A stretch of DNA of 8,781 nucleotides from an uncultured Bacteroidota bacterium (GTDB lineage: Bacteria > Bacteroidota > Bacteroidia > Chitinophagales > Chitinophagaceae). The DNA lies in the NCBI GenBank assembly GCA_903933765.1, contig CAIZLI010000054.1, positions 1 to 8,781 of the forward strand, in the 5' to 3' direction. This document shows positions 6,129 through 8,781 of this stretch, one piece after another. Under the pieces are notes generated by a model that did not search any database, was not told the origin of the DNA, and saw only the letters and a program-made list of their open reading frames with translations. Position numbers and translations under genes: made by a program. Positions within the stretch are counted from its first letter, which is position 1. Each line of letters begins with the position of its first letter.

Positions 6129-7826
6129 CTACTTAAGCCTGATTTCACTCACTGAGCACCCTTGAGGTACCATTGGGAATACATTATTCTCTTTGCCCAC
6201 CATCACTTCCAATACATAGGATCCTTTATGTGCTAACATCTTTGTGACTGCGTCTACCAAGTCTTCGCGCTTGCTCACTTTTGCTGCTGCGATTCTATAT
6301 GAATTTGCGAGCATCACATAATCAGGGCTTGCTATATCTACAAAACTGTAGCGCTTATCCATAAACAATTGCTGCCACTGACGCACCATGCCCAAAAATT
6401 CATTGTTTAAAATCATCACTTTCACTTCTACACCAGTTTGCATGATCGTACCAAACTCTTGTAAGGTCATTTGTATACCTCCATCTCCAATCACTGCTAT
6501 CACTGTTCTTTCTGGTGCGCCAAACTTTGCACCAATGGCTGCTGGCAATCCAAAACCCATGGTACCCAATCCACCCGATGTCACATTGCTTCTTGTTTGA
6601 TTGAACTTGGCATACCTACAAGTGACCATTTGATGTTGTCCTACATCCGTCACCATCACAGCGTCGCCCTTCGTGATTTCATTCACTGCATGAATCACTT
6701 CTGCCATGCTCAATGCTTCAGCAGTTGGATGCATCTCTTCGTGTATGCATTGTTCGTATTCTTCTTTTGCATAACCTGCAAAAACATTTAACCACTCGGT
6801 TCTGTCTTTTTGTTCGATACCCATCGTTAACAAAGGCAGGGTTTCTTTACAGTCGCCCCATACACCTACATGGGCTAAAATATTTTTATCTATCTCCGAT
6901 GGATCAATATCTAAATGAATAATTTTTGCTTGCTTGGCATACTTGTCTAATCTTCCAGTCACGCGATCATCAAAACGCATACCCACTGCAATCAATACAT
7001 CACAGTCATTCGTTAACACATTGGGTCCATAGTTGCCATGCATTCCAAGCATACCCACGTTTTGAGGATGGTCTGTTGGTAATGCACTCAATCCTAAAAT
7101 CGTCCATGCCGCTGGCATACCAGACTTCTCTATAAATGCTTTAAACTCTTTTTCTGCTTTTCCTAAAATCACACCCTGTCCAAAAATCACCAATGGTTTT
7201 TTTGCTTCATTGATTAATTGCACCGCTTCGTCTATAAATTCTTTTCGAACAATCGGTTTTGGTCGGTATGATCTTACATGATTACAAATCGTATACCCTT
7301 CATAATCGAAGGATTGAAATTGCGCGTTCTTTGTAATATCAATTAAGACTGGTCCTGGTCTTCCAGTTTTTGCTAAATAGAAAGCCTTTGCTAATATTTG
7401 TGGGATCTCTGTTGCATCTGTGATTTGATAATTCCACTTAGTCACAGGCATCGTAATATTTATAATATCAGTTTCCTGAAAAGCATCTGTTCCTAATAAA
7501 TGTGCGAACACTTGTCCAGTAATACAAACCAATGGTGTACTATCAATCATCGCATCTGCAAGTCCTGTCACTAAATTAGTTGCACCTGGTCCGCTTGTTG
7601 CAAACACCACACCTACTTTGCCGGATGTTCTTGCATAACCTTGTCCAGCATGGATTCCGCCCTGTTCATGTCTTACAAGCACATGCTTTAACTTGTCCAT
7701 ATAATCATACAATGCATCATAGATAGGCATGATTGCTCCCCCCGGATAACCAAAAATGGTATCTACGCCTTCTGCAATACATGCTTCCAATACTGCTTGT
7801 GATCCTGTAAGTTGTTTTGTTTCCAT
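6129..7826 (-). CDS. ilvB: acetolactate synthase, catalytic (large) subunit, biosynthetic type
   Basis: TPP-dependent carboligase that condenses two pyruvates to 2-acetolactate, or pyruvate and 2-oxobutyrate to 2-aceto-2-hydroxybutyrate; the committed step of branched-chain amino acid synthesis. The 565 residues are full length for the family. The N-terminal TPP-binding (PYR) domain about 1-170 has FGYPGG (25-30) and the catalytic Glu54 in RHEQGG. The central FAD-type domain about 190-330 includes RFDDRVTG (284-291). The C-terminal PP domain has GDGG (447-450) through to NN (474-475), the Mg-TPP motif, and Trp484 in RQWQQ at the site known for herbicide contacts. RFDDRVTG and an adjacent small-subunit gene indicate the anabolic FAD-containing form, not the catabolic AlsS type. 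The ATG at 7826 follows ilvD by only 10 bases, so the two are surely cotranscribed and probably translationally linked. It has no Shine-Dalgarno, only an A-rich run. The paralog symbol (ilvB, ilvG or ilvI) is conventional. Confidence 0.97.
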   Translation of the reverse strand: METKQLTGSQAVLEACIAEGVDTIFGYPGGAIMPIYDALYDYMDKLKHVLVRHEQGGIHAGQGYARTSGKVGVVFATSGPGATNLVTGLADAMIDSTPLVCITGQVFAHLLGTDAFQETDIINITMPVTKWNYQITDATEIPQILAKAFYLAKTGRPGPVLIDITKNAQFQSFDYEGYTICNHVRSYRPKPIVRKEFIDEAVQLINEAKKPLVIFGQGVILGKAEKEFKAFIEKSGMPAAWTILGLSALPTDHPQNVGMLGMHGNYGPNVLTNDCDVLIAVGMRFDDRVTGRLDKYAKQAKIIHLDIDPSEIDKNILAHVGVWGDCKETLPLLTMGIEQKDRTEWLNVFAGYAKEEYEQCIHEEMHPTAEALSMAEVIHAVNEITKGDAVMVTDVGQHQMVTCRYAKFNQTRSNVTSGGLGTMGFGLPAAIGAKFGAPERTVIAVIGDGGIQMTLQEFGTIMQTGVEVKVMILNNEFLGMVRQWQQLFMDKRYSFVDIASPDYVMLANSYRIAAAKVSKREDLVDAVTKMLAHKGSYVLEVMVGKENNVFPMVPQGCSVSEIRLK

Positions 7827-7836
7827 TTTTATTTTT

Positions 7837-8781
7837 TTACGCCTGGTCCGTTACGCATCCTTCACTTGCATCCTTCACCGATCTTGCGTATTTAAACAAC
7901 ACCCCTTTGGTTGCTTTTAATTCGGGTTGTTGATAAGCCGCTCTTCTTTGTGCTATAGTCGCCTCGTCCACTTTTAATGTCATGGTGTGTTTGTTCACAT
8001 CCAATTCAATGATATCATTGTCTTGCACCAATGCAATCAATCCACCTTTATATGCTTCTGGAGTAATATGTCCTACCACAAATCCATGCGTACCTCCACT
8101 GAATCTTCCGTCTGTGATTAAGGCCACTGATTTTCCTAAACCCGCACCAATAATCGCCGAAGTTGGTTTTAACATCTCTGGCATACCTGGTGCACCAACT
8201 GGTCCTACATTTTTTATCACCACCACATCGCCTTCTTTTATTTTTCCTGTATTAATCCCTTCGATCAATGATTCCTCTCCATCAAATACACGTGCTGGTC
8301 CTTCAAATAAATCACCTTCCTTTCCAGAAATTTTTGCCACACTTCCACCCGTTGCTAAATTGCCATACATAATTTGTAAATGGCCTGTTGTTTTTACTGG
8401 TTGTTCTTTTGGTAAAATGATTTTCTGTTGATCAAAATCTAAATCTGGTGCAGCGGCTAAATTTTCTGCGATGGTTTTACCAGTCACTGTTAAACAATCC
8501 CCATGCAACCATCCTTGTGCCAACATATATTTCATAACCGCTGGGACACCACCATATTGATGCAAGTCCTGCATTAAATATTTACCGGATGGTTTAAAGT
8601 CTGCTAGTACAGGCGTTTTATCACTAATCATTTGAAAGTCGTCTTGTGTAATACTTACATCCACACTTTTTGCCATCGCAATCATATGCAATACTGCATT
8701 GGTGCTACCGCCCAAGACCATGATCACGGCAATGGCATTTTCAAATGCTTTACGCGTCATGATATCTTTTGGCTTAATATC
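7837..8781 (-). CDS. ilvD: dihydroxy-acid dehydratase, C-terminal part (5' end beyond right edge)
   Basis: The iron-sulfur enzyme IlvD dehydrates 2,3-dihydroxy acids to 2-oxo acids, the third common step of valine and isoleucine synthesis. The window holds 314 codons plus the stop. The reading frame stays open to the right edge ([15 protein letters not shown]), so the ATG at 8760 is an internal Met and not the start. Visible marks, numbered from the right edge: LGGSTNA (23-29), a conserved substrate-region block, and TDGRFSGGT (223-231), the IlvD/Edd family signature; its Ser228 (codon 8098-8100) is the residue that acts as base in studied homologues. Family members have about 560-615 residues, so roughly 245-300 N-terminal residues, with most cluster-ligating cysteines, are outside. 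The Edd alternative (phosphogluconate dehydratase) is made unlikely by the adjoining ilvBNC. It is the first visible gene of the operon, and the operon promoter is probably to the right. Confidence 0.95.
   Translation of the reverse strand, partial: DIKPKDIMTRKAFENAIAVIMVLGGSTNAVLHMIAMAKSVDVSITQDDFQMISDKTPVLADFKPSGKYLMQDLHQYGGVPAVMKYMLAQGWLHGDCLTVTGKTIAENLAAAPDLDFDQQKIILPKEQPVKTTGHLQIMYGNLATGGSVAKISGKEGDLFEGPARVFDGEESLIEGINTGKIKEGDVVVIKNVGPVGAPGMPEMLKPTSAIIGAGLGKSVALITDGRFSGGTHGFVVGHITPEAYKGGLIALVQDNDIIELDVNKHTMTLKVDEATIAQRRAAYQQPELKATKGVLFKYARSVKDASEGCVTDQA

Larger units (their letters stand above)
4308..8781 (-). other. ilvD-ilvB-ilvN-ilvC operon (possibly extending to thrA)
   Basis: Four same-strand genes in pathway order for branched-chain amino acid synthesis, with gaps of 10, 48 and 120 bases and no terminator-like hairpin between them. 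A single transcript is therefore likely. ilvDBNC is a common order in Bacteroidota, often followed by leu genes. Here thrA follows instead, 50 bases away, either on the same transcript or from its own promoter. No attenuator or leader peptide can be assessed, because the 5' end lies outside the window. Confidence 0.8.

Noticed and set aside
7982..8431. 149-codon open frame on the + strand inside ilvD
   Set aside because: It is antisense to a well-conserved ilvD region, its residue pattern is that of a complementary-frame shadow, and no domain is recognisable.
1..8781. A hidden undescribed system (defence, mobile or RNA-based) in the window
   Set aside because: About 97% of the window is covered by well-recognised housekeeping genes with intact key residues; the gaps are at most 120 bases and hold no repeats arrays, RNA-gene folds or transposon ends that I can see.

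Overview
This window looks like an ordinary chromosomal stretch of a Bacteroidota bacterium. The evidence is moderately AT-rich DNA, A-rich translation starts without Shine-Dalgarno sequences, one TAnnTTTG promoter-like octamer, and protein sequences of Bacteroidota flavour. A Chitinophagaceae-like member is my guess, but that level rests on impression and not on a search.

Layout. The left fifth (2-1726, + strand) is the C-terminal part of an S9-family serine peptidase of the glutamyl-endopeptidase type; its N-terminus lies left of the window. After a 47-base gap, everything else is on the - strand and reads right to left: ilvD (3' part only, entering from the right edge), ilvB (acetolactate synthase large subunit), ilvN (its regulatory small subunit), ilvC (ketol-acid reductoisomerase) and thrA (bifunctional aspartate kinase/homoserine dehydrogenase). 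The gaps between these genes are 10, 48, 120 and 50 bases. No RNA genes, mobile elements, CRISPR arrays or frameshifts were seen.

Function. IlvB/IlvN, IlvC and IlvD catalyse the three shared steps of valine and isoleucine synthesis, up to the 2-oxo acids. ThrA supplies homoserine, the precursor of threonine and methionine. Threonine can be deaminated to 2-oxobutyrate, the second substrate of acetolactate synthase on the isoleucine branch, so placing thrA behind ilvDBNC is metabolically sensible. A TACCTTTG octamer in the ilvC-thrA gap suggests that thrA may also have its own promoter. Visible catalytic and feedback residues are intact in every gene. The peptidase is convergent with this block and shows no obvious functional link to it.

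I did not find an undescribed system. The points most worth a second look are the thrA placement without thrB or thrC, the thrA promoter candidate, the nearly G-free leader of ilvC, and the fungal-like appearance of the reductoisomerase.
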